Source: Absidia repens (taxonomy: Eukaryota; Mucoromycota; Mucoromycetes; Mucorales; Cunninghamellaceae). Taken from it: a stretch of DNA of 64,000 bases. Of the stretch, positions 45,737 through 57,497 are shown one piece after another. Each line of letters starts with the position of its first letter. Position 1 is the first letter of the stretch. The position numbers were made by a program, and so were the translations under genes. The DNA lies in the NCBI GenBank assembly GCA_002105175.1, contig MCGE01000007.1, positions 372,001 through 436,000 of the forward strand, written 5' to 3'. The notes below the pieces were generated by a model. The model worked only from the letters and a program-made list of their open reading frames with translations, ran no database searches and was not told the DNA's origin.

Positions 45737-45763
45737 TGACATTGATAGGGAATATCAATGTCA
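45737..45763. repeat. Perfect inverted repeat, 11-base arms and 5-base loop
   Basis: TGACATTGATA (45737-45747) and TATCAATGTCA (45753-45763) are exact reverse complements around GGGAA. A hairpin or dimer site, 1.1 kb upstream of the G-alpha gene and 0.8 kb downstream of its left neighbour. Confidence 0.7.
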
Positions 45764-46847
45764 ATCTCTACCCTTAGTATGTCATGGCCACAAATTGCAT
45801 CACTGAGAACATTAAAAACGATCCATTAATCTCACAAGTACCTTTTCCATTGCAATGAAATACTATTGAAAAACAATAACCATGCCCGACAAAGAAATGG
45901 GAATTGATTTTTCTTTAATTACCGGTATACTATTTTTAGATTCTTTGCAAAATCCAGGAACTCGGAGGACATAATGATGGATTCTCAAGGGAAAGGCATT
46001 TATTTGTTACCATTTACTTGAAGGAATAACCCCATTTTTGCTTTTTAAATCATTATATTTTCTACTTCTTATTAACGTCTTCTCGTGATGATGCTACATT
46101 AACTAGCAAAATAAGGAAAGAGCAATGGCGATCTTTTTTAATGGACTGCAATGAATCATGAAAGCTGGAAAATAGGCGGCGTCATGTGAAAAATGACAAA
46201 CTTTACCATCCCAGGGATTGCTAAAAAAGCGGAAAGACGGTATATAAAGACAGGAGATGATGAAGATGAATAATATTAGGAAAAGGAAGAAGGATGAAAC
46301 CATAAAATATCATCATATTATCCTCACTGATCGAAAATATTAAACTATTAAAACCATGCGCAACTCAATTTATAAGAGTATGCATCTCTGACCATTCGGA
46401 GTCTCAGCTTGCTTCATTCATTTGCAAGCCAACACCTTCCAACTCCACTTTTTTTTCTCGTCCCACCCTACGCTCATTAAAAAAAAAAAAAAAAAAAGGT
46501 CTGTCAAAAGAATATTATACTAATATTTTCTTTTGTTTCCTTTTTTTTTATTGCCTCTTTTTACCTATTTTCTTCTCTTTTTCTATTTTATAAAAAAAAT
46601 CTCTTCAATAACGCTTGCTTATTTAACCCAAAGAATATTGATATACTTGGGTAAGAAAAAAGAATACTATTTTTGATTCCGATGACTAATGATCTATCCT
46701 CCCAATTGGACGAAAAAATCCACCCCCACCATTTCATATAGGAACTTCATACTTTAATACAGCTACCATTTACAACTCATTCACCAGCCTCACCAGCAGC
46801 ATCCTCAACAGCATCACATCACCACCCCTCATCAGTCATCATTCGTC

Positions 46848-48443
46848 ATGGGCATCAGTCACAGTGTCGCCAATCGCAAAAACAAACAGATCACCAAACA
46901 GCTCAAAGTCGACGAAAAAAGGTTGAACCGGGAAGTCAAAATTCTCCTTCTCGGGAGTGGCGATTCTGGAAAAAGCACGGTAAGTTTTGAAATGACATCA
47001 GACGACTGGAAAGGTACGACTTTTTTTGATACTTAAATAAACGAACTGCCTTTTTTTTATTATTATTATTAGGTGTTAAAGCAAATGCGATTGCTGCATG
47101 CGGCAGGCTTCAATCATCAAGAACGTGAAGGATTTCGCATGATTATTTTCTCGAATGTTGTCACAGCCATGCAAACTCTACTGGAGGCAATGCAACTTGC
47201 TAGTTTGACATTGGAAAACGTCGCCAACTGGGACTTCATCCCCTTATTTGAACAACCACCCACTCTACAAAAACATGAAACCTTCCCTGCCCTATACCTG
47301 AAGCCGTTACAATCCCTTTGGAATGATCCGGGGATCAAGAAAACTTTTTTGATGGGAAATACCTTTGCTTTGAACGATAATGTACAATAGTAAGTTTGGA
47401 AAAAAGAATGTACGCGTTTGTATGTTGTGTGTACTTACTCTGTGACTCCGCTCCACCCCACCCATTTTTTTTTTTTTTTTTTTTTGTGAAAAATAATAAT
47501 GAATAATAATGTTTAGTTATTATGAACAACTTGATAGACTATTCCAACCTAATTATATACCCACTGATCAAGATATTATTCAATGTCGTATCAAAACTAC
47601 AGGTAATAAAATACTCACTTTTCTTTATTTGGCATATGACTTTACTAACCTCACTTTTTTTTAATGTGCATATTTATTTATAGGCATTGTAGAAACTACT
47701 TTTAAAAACAAATCCTTGGTGTATCGTATGTTCGATGTTGGTGGCCAACGAAGTGAAAGAAAAAAATGGTAAGGGCAGGAAATTCATACATATAAAAGAC
47801 GCACATAGGTTATTAACTGTATTCTCGATAGGATCCATTGCTTTGAAAATGTGGCCTCAGTCCTCTTTGTAGTCGCCATCAGTGGATATGACTGTTGTTT
47901 GGCCGAAGATAAAGATTCAGTAAGTAATTTTATATAACTTCCAGTCGGTCATCACTTTTTACTAACAAATATTTTCACATATCATCATTTATAGAATCAG
48001 GCAAGTGGACCCTTTTTTTTTTTTTTTTTTTGTTATACTCACCCTACAGAAAAAAAAAAGCAGGTCAGTTAACCCTAATTTTTTTTTATTTTTTTTTGGA
48101 TTTGTAGATGTACGAAGCACTCATGTTATTCGATTCCATTTGCAACTCTCAATGGTTTACCAATACATCGATGATTCTCTTCTTAAACAAGATGGATATA
48201 TTCAAATATAAGATTCTTCGGTCACCATTGAAACAATATTTTCCAGACTATAATGGCTCTGATCTGGATTACCAAGCTTGTGCGGATTACTTCAAACGCA
48301 GATTTGAATCGTTGAATCGAAATGAAAAGAAACAAATCTATGTGCATTTTACGGTGGCTACAGATACGAAATTGCTGGGACATGTGATGGGATCTGTATC
48401 AGATAGTATTTTACATGAAAACTTGCAAACATTACTATTATGA
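46848..48443 (+). CDS. Heterotrimeric G-protein alpha subunit
   Basis: A 349-residue G-alpha in seven exons: 46848-46979, 47073-47389, 47517-47602, 47684-47768, 47832-47919, 47995-48000, 48108-48443. Exon 6 is six bases (AATCAG, Asn-Gln) and its intron starts GCAAGT, so it ends with a GC donor. Motifs: N-terminal Gly2 and Ser6 (MGISHS) for myristoylation, P-loop GSGDSGKST, switch I CRIKTTGI with the conserved Arg, switch [22 protein letters not shown] and TVATDT. The microexon is required to keep [22 protein letters not shown] as in other G-alphas. The C-terminus ends HENLQTLLL with no Cys at -4. In fungi such subunits act in nutrient, pheromone or cAMP signalling; the subgroup cannot be fixed. 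P-loop Ser/Asp replaces the usual Ala/Glu, and TVATDT replaces TCATDT. Confidence 0.93.
47995..48000 (+). other. Six-base microexon (AATCAG) of the G-alpha gene
   Basis: Reads CATTTATAG|AATCAG|GCAAGT: normal acceptor, Asn-Gln, then a GC donor. Flanking introns are 75 and 107 bases. It keeps the reading phase at 0 and supplies two residues, matching the KDSNQM spacing of other fungal G-alphas; without it, KDSM would result. No GT lies next to it. Confidence 0.75.
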
Positions 48444-48599
48444 TACTCTCCCTTCTCTCTATATAGCATTGATCAAACCAAAATAAAAGTCTTGTTGTCT
48501 GATTTACAAACTCCGTCTTTTAGTCTTTTGGCTTTTTTTTTTTTTTTTTGATTCTTGTTTTCTTTCGCTTTTTTATTTTTACTACTATTATTATCATTC

Positions 48600-50548
48600 A
48601 TGATAACGTCATGTCCAAGTTGCAATTCTACTGATATTATATTTGAGTATGGATGGCAGTCTTATTGTTGCTCGGAATGTGGTCTTGTTTTGGATGACTT
48701 CAGGAATGAAACAGACAGCAATGATCCTATGAACCAAACCACTGACACTCCAAAAAACTTCACTCTTCCACCTCTATTGGAGGTAAGCTAACATCAAAAC
48801 AATGTCATACCAGGCATACATAACATCCTTGCTCATCTTGTGTTTTATATATTTATATCATCTAGGCCAGATACACGCCAGTGTTCGAACAACTTCAACG
48901 CAAATTCAAGGCAACCGACGAAGAGACCGACTTTGTACGCCAACTATGCCTCACTTACTTATCTCATCCTGACCACATCTTCGAAAACAGCGCTCTGGAA
49001 ATTGTCCTATGCTTATTCTACTTGGTGGTGCTACAACATCTTCAAGATCGATCACTACTGTTACCAGACTATTGCCAGTTGTTGCACCTTGATACGAAAC
49101 GATGCCTCGCTATCTATGCTGCTGTCCGTCCCATTGTCTCCACGAAATTGGCTAGTTTACCTCGCGACTATGATCCTCAACATCAGCTGGACAATGTCAT
49201 GCGATTCCTCTATCCTGCTCTACTGCAATCAGCGACTTCTTCACCTACTCTTCAACAGCCGCAGCCACTCTTTTTTTACCATTCAAACCCATTCACTGCG
49301 CACAAGAAGGGCAAAAGGAAAGCGAAAAGAAATCAGCGACAACAAAAACGAAAGCAACAAAGGAGTTCAGCTACGATATCTGATACAGCGTTAGAACCAC
49401 CAAGGTCACCTCTGACACCTTTACCACCTGAAACTACGCATTATACTGCTTCAGTCCGTAATACTGACCAACCACAACTCGACACTAATATTGGAAAATG
49501 GGGCAGTAATGAGGAATTCCAAAAGCGACAACAGCAACAAACCACTGTATTATCGGCTACAGTAACGATATCCGGTAGTGCGGACGATGATGACATAGGT
49601 ATCAACGCTTCTTCCGGTGAACCTCTTATTTGGCCTGCAACTATAGACGATGGAAAAATACGACAACAAACCATGAGGCTCATGACTGTGATCAAACACA
49701 ACGGGGTGGCGGAAGGTCGATATGGACGGCCTTTGATGTCAGCATGTCTTTTGATTACCATGCTTGGTTGGTTCCATGATCATCAACGACAAAAGCAACA
49801 ACCGACTAGTACAACAATGGAGGATATGAAGAAAGCGGCATCGACGCATGGAACAAGATCGGCATCTTTGCTACCTGTGGTGGTGATCCAGTGGGATGAA
49901 TTGAATGCACGCCAACTTGCCAACTCGACCACCAAATCCAGATACCGGGAAATGATGGGACTCTTATATACCTTTGGGAAACGGATACCTTGGCTCAAAG
50001 AGACTTTGTCGATGGAGCGGGATGTACTTCATCATCTAGGCGATATTCTTCAAATGATGGAAGTGTTACAAATCAACAACAAGCATATCGACAAAGGCAC
50101 AACATCAGCAGCAACACCACCATCGTCGTTTGAACCAACCACCGCTGCCACGACACCGTCTTCTTCTTCTTCTGATACAACGATAGCAACTGTACCCGCT
50201 CCTACCATAGCACCCTTCTTACCTCCCTCCTTTGAACGAGCGACCCGCGTCCGTCAGAAACGCCAGGCTGAGCTGGATGCTGTTGATCAAGGGAAGCGCA
50301 CTCAACAACAACAACAACAAAACAAAAGCATAGCGAATCCAACGCAAATGGTGGCTAGCTTGATAGCCAGTGGACAATATGATAGGGAAGCGATTTTGGC
50401 CATGTCAGATAGCGATCTTGTCAAACATGCTTATCGGGTTACGTCATTGGTCAATGGCAATAGAACGCCTTCTTCATCATTAGATTTGGATCGGCAATTG
50501 GATGATTTTGACCTATCGAATGAAGAATTAGCCAGTTATTTAGCTTAA
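48600..50548 (+). CDS. TFIIB-family RNA polymerase III factor (BRF2-like)
   Basis: A 621-residue protein in two exons: 48600-48782 and 48866-50548. The N-terminus is a TFIIB-type zinc ribbon (CPSCNSTDIIFEYG...YCCSECGLVL, four Cys as CxxC...CxxC). The next 200 residues are helical as in the cyclin folds of TFIIB relatives. Four blocks resemble human BRF2: the ribbon; a DYCQLLHLD/IYAAV cyclin-like helix set; QTMRLMTVIKHNGVAEGRYGRPLMSACLLITMLGW; and LLYTFGKRIPWLKETLSMERDVLHHLGDILQMMEVL. The tail DLSNEELASYLA resembles BRF2's final acidic segment. BRF2 with SNAPc directs Pol III to U6-type promoters. Yeasts use BRF1 instead. A long Ser/Lys/Gln-rich insert at about 170-300 and another near 470 are specific to this lineage. 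Identification is moderate and needs a profile search. Confidence 0.65.
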
Positions 50549-51684
50549 TGATGCCCTTTGTAGTTTAGTTGTAGTGTATATGTATATATTATAGATAGTT
50601 TTACTTTTCATCAATCTCTCAATTGTTTGTATATATTTGCTTATGATTTCAATAAAAAATCAGCTTTTGTTTTTGGTTTTTTTTTACCATTCTGCTTTAC
50701 ATGTTTTTGAGAATAATTGTGGCACTCTCATATGTCAACAGAAGGAGATTGTGATGGGTGATTTGGGTGAAACAAAAAAAAAAAAAACTGTGTTGCCCCA
50801 ACTGTATAATGGTGTACTCCAGGATGAGCGTCAAAGAATATGGGTCCAATGGAAAATGCTAAGGATACTTATTTTACTTTACAGTAAGGCGTTTAACTAC
50901 GAAGTACTACAGTAAATATGAAAAGAAATAAAGGTGTGCGGGTTGGGGTATTTCACCTTGAGTATTTCAAGCTGCTTTTGGCTGTAGAAAGACCAAAAAA
51001 ATATTCAAATCCCGCCCACGTGAATATTTATTTTCGCCCGTTTTTATTTTCTCTCTCTTTTCTTTTTCATTTTTCTTCTCAGTTATGACTCATCAGGAGT
51101 TATGTTGGACTTAGATTAGTATTAGGACTAGTTTAGAAGGGTTTTCAGCCTAGAGATTACAAAATGCAAGGGGAAACCCTTTCATTTTGGATTTAGGATT
51201 TTGAACCACCATTAGTTGGCTTTTTGGAATCATCATTAGCTTAACTTTAGTGTTAGTTTGTCCATAGTTTGTAGCTAAAACTCAATTAAATATGTATCTT
51301 TTTACATGCTTTAATGAAAAATGTCTCAGTAGTTCTTCTCATGTCTTGTGCAATTGATCCCTTTTTTTTTTTATCACCATCGTTACTTTTAATTAGTGCT
51401 GTGCTGTTGTGCTTCACTAAAAGATCTCCTTGCCGTCTTCTCTCATACCATGCATAGTATAGTATACTTCATTTTATAACAACTCCTTTAAGTTAGTGAT
51501 GTCCATTCCGCAATTGTCGCATTGCTCCCCTTCATGTGTCCTCCAATACATCCGTCCACTAATTCCCACGGCACAAGGAATCCCTCTTCCGTAGTTTTAG
51601 TATGTACCAATATGTTTCAATAAAATATGTCCCTTTTGTTTTTTATTTCCTCGTCTCCTTTTTTCCATTTTTTGTCTCGTCCTT

Positions 51685-51715
<31 letters not shown>

Positions 51716-52805
51716 CTTGAAAGATTGTTGCCAATGCTGTGAGCATCAGGGTGGCGAATTTGCTTGGTTGGAAAGATGATTGATCATGGGGTCTGTTTTA
51801 CATGACAGAAATAAAAAATCAGAGGCAGAGAATGGAAAACTAGTAAGAATAAGATACACTACAATACAATACATAGAATACTGGATGTGAGGGTTGCTTA
51901 TGCTCCTATGGATTTTAGAAATGATGGTGTGATCGAAATCTATTTATTAAATAAATATGGCGCATAGACCAAAAACAGGAATCATGCCTCTCCAATCTTA
52001 CCCCAAGAACCCACGCAAATGCATGGAGATTGAACCTATGCATAGATAACCAGTTTTTAGGATAGAGTCAACTTTCGCCTTTTGCCACAAATGTGTCTGT
52101 GAATTTCCTGTTTTACACTGTTTTACACCTCTAGCTCACTAATATATGCGTCACTTTAGTATCGAATGTAGCGCAGTCTCTAAACTAAAATTCTGTTGGT
52201 CATCTGTTACAAGAAAACTATGTTACAGAAAATCGCGGGAATACGCATAATACTAGGAGATGGTACCATAGATGGACACCAAGATAATACGCTTTGGAAA
52301 TGTAGCTGGGTTGCTTTGTTGGAGAGCTTGTTATAGCAACGCTTATGTTATGTGCTTAATAGTTCATATCGCATCACAATCGGGACTTGACGGGAAAAGT
52401 AGTAGTCAATTTTTATTTTTATTATTTGCCGGTACCAGTATCAATAAAATACCTTTATATTTCTCTTGGTATATTTTTCCCAATGTTAAATAATAATAAC
52501 TATTTAATAGTGTCTTAGTAATGGCTCGTTTCTTTTTTTTTTCGTTTTTGGTGTTTATTTGGTTGATGTATCACGTAACAGATGATACAGTTATTCTTGA
52601 CGGCGTTGTTTGAATGCAGTGCAAAGATATTTCAATTGCCGCTCCTTTGGACGGCTGCTTGGCCGAAAAACCTATAACTTTTTTTCTTTTTTCTCTCTTT
52701 CTTTTTTTTACGTTTCCTTTCTCTCTTTCCATCCTTTTATACTTTTACCTTTTTGTCACCTCCACCTTTTTTATTTTCTTTTGTATACATCAATTTCCAA
52801 CTTTA
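50549..52805. other. Long intergenic spacer carrying repeat copy 4
   Basis: A 2.26 kb gene-free spacer between two plus-strand genes. It contains repeat copy 4 at about 51000-51655, a T run at about 51685-51715, and A/T-rich DNA to the SNX3 promoter. The last 250 bases (52560-52805) hold a T/C-rich leader. Frames at 50637-50915 and 52272-52493 have no support. Confidence 0.5.
51000..51655 (+). repeat. Dispersed non-coding repeat, copy 4
   Basis: Forward-orientation copy of the family at 2690-3390. CACGTG is at 51017-51022 after CAAATCCCGCC. C/T-rich tract at 51035-51080, core at 51124-51189, AGTTTGTCCATAGTTTGTAG near 51265-51284, AATGAAAAATGTCTCAGTAG near 51313-51332, TAGTTTTAGTATGTACC near 51594-51610, and CAATAAAATATGTCCC near 51617-51632. 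The block order is as in copy 1. Confidence 0.85.
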
Positions 52806-53530
52806 ATGTCGTCTTCTGGATCTCCCGTTCCTCGTTTCCAAGCTTTCCAAAGCATGGCCGGCCCTATTACAAGAGAACAAACAGTAGAAGAACGATATGG
52901 CGCCCCGGAAAACTTCTTGGAAATTGAAGTTAGAAACCCTATGACTCATGGTAAGATGAACAAAATTCTCGGCGGCATCTATGTGTTGAAACTAACGTTA
53001 AAAAAAATGTAGGCTTTGGACGCAAGATGTTTACCGACTATGAAATCGTATGCAAGGTAAGTAAGAAAGTGTAGCATGTATTGATGACGACTAACATGAT
53101 TGGCAATCCCCTTCTCATAGACCAATATCCCAGCTTTTAAAATTCAAAACTCCAACGTACGTAGACGATACAGCGACTTTGAATGGTTCAGAGATGTACT
53201 GGAACGTGAAACTACGAGAGTGACAATTCCTCCTTTGCCTGGCAAAGTGTTTACCAACCGATTCTCAGACGAAGTGATTGAAAATCGTCGAGAAGGATTA
53301 GAACGATTTTTACAAATGTAAGTGGGATGATGGGCTGAGGTGGGGTGGGGGAAGTTAGACGGGCTGGGTAAAATAGGGCGATGGTCACCTCACATATTTG
53401 ATTGACATATCCATCTTTTATTATATATTACTTTAGTGTTGCTGGACATCCATTGTTACAAACTGGCAGTAAGGTGTTGGCCGCATTTATTCAGGACCCT
53501 GCATTCTCTCGTGATGCCTACAACTATTAA
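52806..53530 (+). CDS. SNX3: Sorting nexin 3 (retromer-associated PX protein)
   Basis: A 159-residue PX-domain protein in four exons: 52806-52950, 53013-53056, 53121-53317, 53437-53530. GT-AG introns with closing phases. Motifs: [15 protein letters not shown]...[30 protein letters not shown] (PtdIns3P-binding RRYSDF), IPPLPGKV and [19 protein letters not shown]. The protein is almost all PX domain as in yeast Snx3/Grd19 (162 residues). It recognises PI3P on endosomes and, with retromer, recycles cargo to the Golgi; that is family knowledge. An alternative frame begins about 190 bases earlier (MQCKDISIAAPLDG), but it lacks support and the Met at 52806 gives the expected SNX3 length and N-terminus. 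Confidence 0.93.
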
Positions 53531-54352
53531 TCGGACTGCTTTGGATTCATAATTAGTACTTGTTACAAAAAAAGCTACCCTACCCTACCTATACTCTCTC
53601 TCTTTGATTTGTTTTACCATCTATACATACATAACACAGACACACAATCCCACCTAGTCTATAGCTTCATCACCTCCACCTTCTCCCATGTATTGATTAT
53701 TGATATTATAGTTTCCACATATACACTTCCCTCCCTCTCCATTTTATGCAATCACTTATTATTTTATACATATTTATTGAATAAAAAGTCGGATTTTTTA
53801 TAAAAACATAGATACACAGATGTATGCATGTTGATATATTTTTTAGAGAATGTGTTTATTGTGACATTGTAACTGGGGCATGGGGTATATTTATAAAATT
53901 ATATCACGATAGAGAGAGCAAGTTCAAAGGAAAGTATGAGTCCGGAATCTATGTATTGAAGTATACTATGGAATAAGGTGTATTATTGCTAGGGTGGAAT
54001 GGAACGGGGTTGATTCATGCTTACATTTTATGCGTTGGCATCTTTGTGATTACTACGTGATAAGTACGGTACTGTAGTGCGGTTTATGTGGTGCGAAGAG
54101 GCGGTTGACAGTTAACAAGCAGGTAATCAACGAGTTACTGTCGGCAGCTTCAAAGTCAGGTAAGAGGTTTGGGTGTGGTACTTACTATTTGGGTCTGTAA
54201 TGTGTCCAGTAAACTGTATTTGCACAGCAGCAAAGCCAAAATTTGAAGCGTGTCGGGATTTCAATTTCCCCAAGGCTGAACTGATAAAAAAAAAATGTTC
54301 TTGGCCCTTTTTCTTTTTTCTCTTCAATTCTACATACCAACCCATTCCCACA
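53531..54352. other. Intergenic spacer
   Basis: An 822-base spacer between SNX3 and clathrin light chain. It contains ATAAAAAGTC signals for SNX3 near 53780, an AT-rich middle, and in the last 130 bases GCGTGTCGGGATTTCAATTTC at 54249-54269, then a C/T-rich leader. No gene is supported; the 54127-54513 frame is the antisense of clathrin light chain. Confidence 0.5.
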
Positions 54353-55297
54353 ATGTCTGACTTTGGTGACTTTAACACTTCGAGCGATCCTACATCTGAC
54401 TTTCTTGCTCGTGAACGTGCTGCTTTAGGTGCAGATGCTGATTTATTTTCTTTGGATGAAGCTTCACCTTCCACCGCTACCAACGACTTCCCCGCTATTA
54501 CTGCTGACGCCACCTCTTTTCAATCACCATCTTTTGACAACTCGATGGCATTGACTCCATCTTCACATGATGCTTTGGCTGTAACTCCTGCTTCGAACGA
54601 CTACTCTGCTTTTAACACTGATTTTCCAAAGGCTGAAGAATTAGAAACTTCTCAGGTAATACCAACATGATGATAGCATGGACCCATTGTATATACAGAC
54701 CGGTATTGACTTCCTCTCTTTTATTTTGAATAGGCTTTCCATAAGGCCATGCTACCAGATGAAGAACCAGCTGTCGTTCGGTAAGTAAGGGGGAAACATG
54801 AGGAAGGGGCTTTGATTCACTTTATCTTATACGTTGTAACTGGTTTTTATTTTATTTTATTTTTTTACAGCCAATGGCGTGAAAAGCAACTAGAATTGAT
54901 TGCACAGCGTGACGAAGAGGCCGAAAACAAGAAACAGGAAACCATCCAAAAGGCTCGAGAAGATATTGATCGTTTTTATGAAGAATACAACGAAAAGAAA
55001 CAAAAATCCATTGAAGAAAACAGGTAATATGGTTTTGCTTTTTTTACTAGGAAGGGGTATACTTACATAGCTTCATCGTTGAATCATGTGACATATAGAG
55101 CTCGGGAAGAAAATTACCAGAAGGATCGTGAAGAAACCTCTACTTCAAACAATATCTGGGAACGAGTGGCTCGTGAAATTGATGTGACCAATGCCAAGTC
55201 TGGACATCACACAAGGGATGTCAGCAGGATGAAGCAAGTAATGTTGGATCTGCGCAAGGCCGACAATGCTCCTGGCAACATTATTAGTCAAGCTTAG
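54353..55297 (+). CDS. CLC1: Clathrin light chain
   Basis: A 233-residue protein in four exons: 54353-54655, 54734-54780, 54871-55023, 55099-55297. All introns are GT-AG. The N-terminal half is acidic and Ser/Thr-rich with DFLARERAALGADADLFSLDE, the light-chain signature near the Hsc70 site. The centre (QWREKQLELIAQRDEEAENKKQETIQKAREDIDRFYEEYNEKKQKSIEENRARE) is the long heptad coiled coil that binds the heavy-chain proximal leg. The end, NIWERVAREIDV...DVSRMKQVMLDLRK, matches the conserved C-terminus. It supports assembly of clathrin coats at the plasma membrane, endosome and trans-Golgi network. The start at 54353 is preceded by a pyrimidine leader; an earlier Met at 54173 would add an N-terminus not seen in the family. 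Confidence 0.95.
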
Positions 55298-55494
55298 ATT
55301 AGATTAGATGTTGTTTGTTACAATTATTATTATTATCATCATTATCCTGATCCATCCCCCGTCTTCCTCTTTTTTACATTTTACTTTTATAATTTGATAC
55401 AGCACAACAAAATAAAAACTCAAATGGTTATAAAAAATGCACGCATTTATTTGTCATTAGTCTTCATTTTCATTGTTTACAAATAGCGAATAGC

Positions 55495-55525
<31 letters not shown>

Positions 55526-55694
55526 GTGTTGCTTTGCTTTTTTGGTTTTTTGCTTTTCTACTTTTCTGATATTCCCTCTCTCTTTTTCTTTGTTTACTTT
55601 CTCCTATTTTCTTGTCCAATACATTTTATATACCCATCGTCTTTCATACCTTGTAGCTTTTAGTGATCAATCTTCAACGATACTCACTATAGCA
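55298..55694. other. Intergenic spacer
   Basis: A 397-base spacer. It carries AATAAAAACTC (55409-55419), the likely poly-A signal for clathrin light chain, a T run near 55497-55525 and a T/C-rich leader to the next gene. No gene is seen. Confidence 0.5.
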
Positions 55695-57465
55695 ATGGTA
55701 CCGCTTCTTACTATGAACAAAATATCTACCCACATTATACCGCCACATCTACGTCCAGATAGCCGCCATGGCCACATTCAACACCAGTTTGATACTATGC
55801 CACCTTCTTCATCACCGGATACACCCTTTTTCACGTCAATATATCACTCTCCTCCCACTCCATCCACCACCACTACCACGATTACACCAACTATGGACGG
55901 AGACGGGCCGGTTCTATCAGTCACTCCCGTGCTATCCTCTTCGGCATCGACAACATCAAACACTTCTTCTTATTCGTCCACTGTTCCATCACATGATGAA
56001 GAGGATCTGGTTTTACCTCATGAACACTTTTACAGCCATCTCCAAACTCACTCTTCCCTTTTACGTATTGTTTTGCGGCGTCCTTTGCCAGTGACAATGG
56101 TGGCGAATCAGTGGCATCGGCTCAAATTGGAAGTCCGTGATGAATTCGGTATGACGCTTGAGGGGCAGCGGGCCAAGGCTTCTACTATGCATTTGGCGTG
56201 CGAACTTTTGGAACAGACGACAGGGGCAAAGCATGCTGTTCATCTATCGACAGAATGGAATGTAAGTTGGCGACCACTGCACTACGATGCTTGGGAATCA
56301 ATGGACGATGTATCACAGACAATGAAGGCCTGTTCTGGGTTTGATCGGTCTGGTGCCGGGGGATTGGAATTCAACATCACTCGGAAGCAACAGCAACAGC
56401 AACAGCATGAACTCTACAATAATGGCAACAACATCAGCAACAACAACAGCAGCAGCAGCGACACGACTACTTCACCAAGTGACATTGTGTTGCCATCAAC
56501 ATCATCATCATCGTCGTCTTCAGCGACGCGCTTGTATCTGCGAGTGGTGCCTACTTTTGGACCTCACCAAACAATACATGCACTGCCACTAGTGATAGGC
56601 CCTTTTTCTGTGGATCCCACTGCGAACTGGAAGGAAACAACAATGGCGATTAATCACACTCTTGGAACGGAACAGCAGTCAGGGGGCAATACCAACTCCT
56701 TCTCTTCTTCTTCTTCTTCTTCTGCTTCTTCTCCGTCTCCTCAGCTATGCAACTTCAATTGTTATTCTCAAAATATGTATCGTGCTTTCAATTTGTGTGG
56801 CATGAACAGGTACTTTATGATTAGGGAAGGATGGGATTTGGGTACACCTGGGAAAATGTGGGATTCGGCTTTGATGATCTCTGATTTGTTTATACAAAAA
56901 ATAATTCAACAGCCTGCTTGTTTGGAAAATTGCCACTTGTTGGATCTTAGTGCTGGGTAAAAAAAAAAAAAAAAAAAAAAATCCAAGTGATCGTCATTTA
57001 TCTGGTATACTGATCTCCCTTTTGTCTGAACAACCAATGGTAGAACTGGTGCAACAGGTCTTTTGATCTCTTTTATCTACAAGCATCTATTCCCCGAATA
57101 TCATCAAACTATGAAAACGACATTGACCGATTTACCAGAGGCGCTACCATTGATCCACTACAATCAACAACTCAACGGCATTGCAACAACAAACGATATA
57201 ACTGTGGCGCCACTTTGCTGGGGGGAAATGGAGGATATGTGGCACATAAAGAAAAAGGCACCCATCGACATTATCATTGCATCCGATGTATTGTATGAGC
57301 CTTCCCAATTTGCTGCTTTGATGAAGACGTTGGTCTATTTGTCGGAACCTGGTCATACGGTGATTTACCTTGGATACAAACGGCGTGGATTGAAGGCATC
57401 CGATGAAGAATACTTTTTTACCTTATGTTGTGATGCTTTTGATATGCAAGCAGTGGGCTACAGCA

Positions 57466-57497
<32 letters not shown>

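Larger units (their letters stand above)
44930..46847. other. Long intergenic spacer
   Basis: A 1.9 kb gene-free spacer between two plus-strand genes. It starts with a CT microsatellite (44982-45034) and a TA run, and holds a perfect 11-base inverted repeat around 45737-45763. The last part is the G-alpha promoter and leader with an A run near 46479-46497 and CAGCA-rich leader DNA at 46793-46820. No gene is supported. Confidence 0.5.

Noticed and set aside
48005..48211. Frame [18 protein letters not shown]...
   Set aside because: It is G-alpha intron sequence (poly-T tract), with only its end overlapping exon 7 in a wrong frame.
50999..51022. tRNA/SINE-type B-box in the repeat head (ATTCAAATCCC)
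   Set aside because: Resembles a B box only loosely in one copy; no A box, no cloverleaf; the other copies do not keep it.
52272..52493. 73-residue frame in the SNX3 upstream spacer
   Set aside because: No coding character or splice support; the SNX3 start is at 52806.
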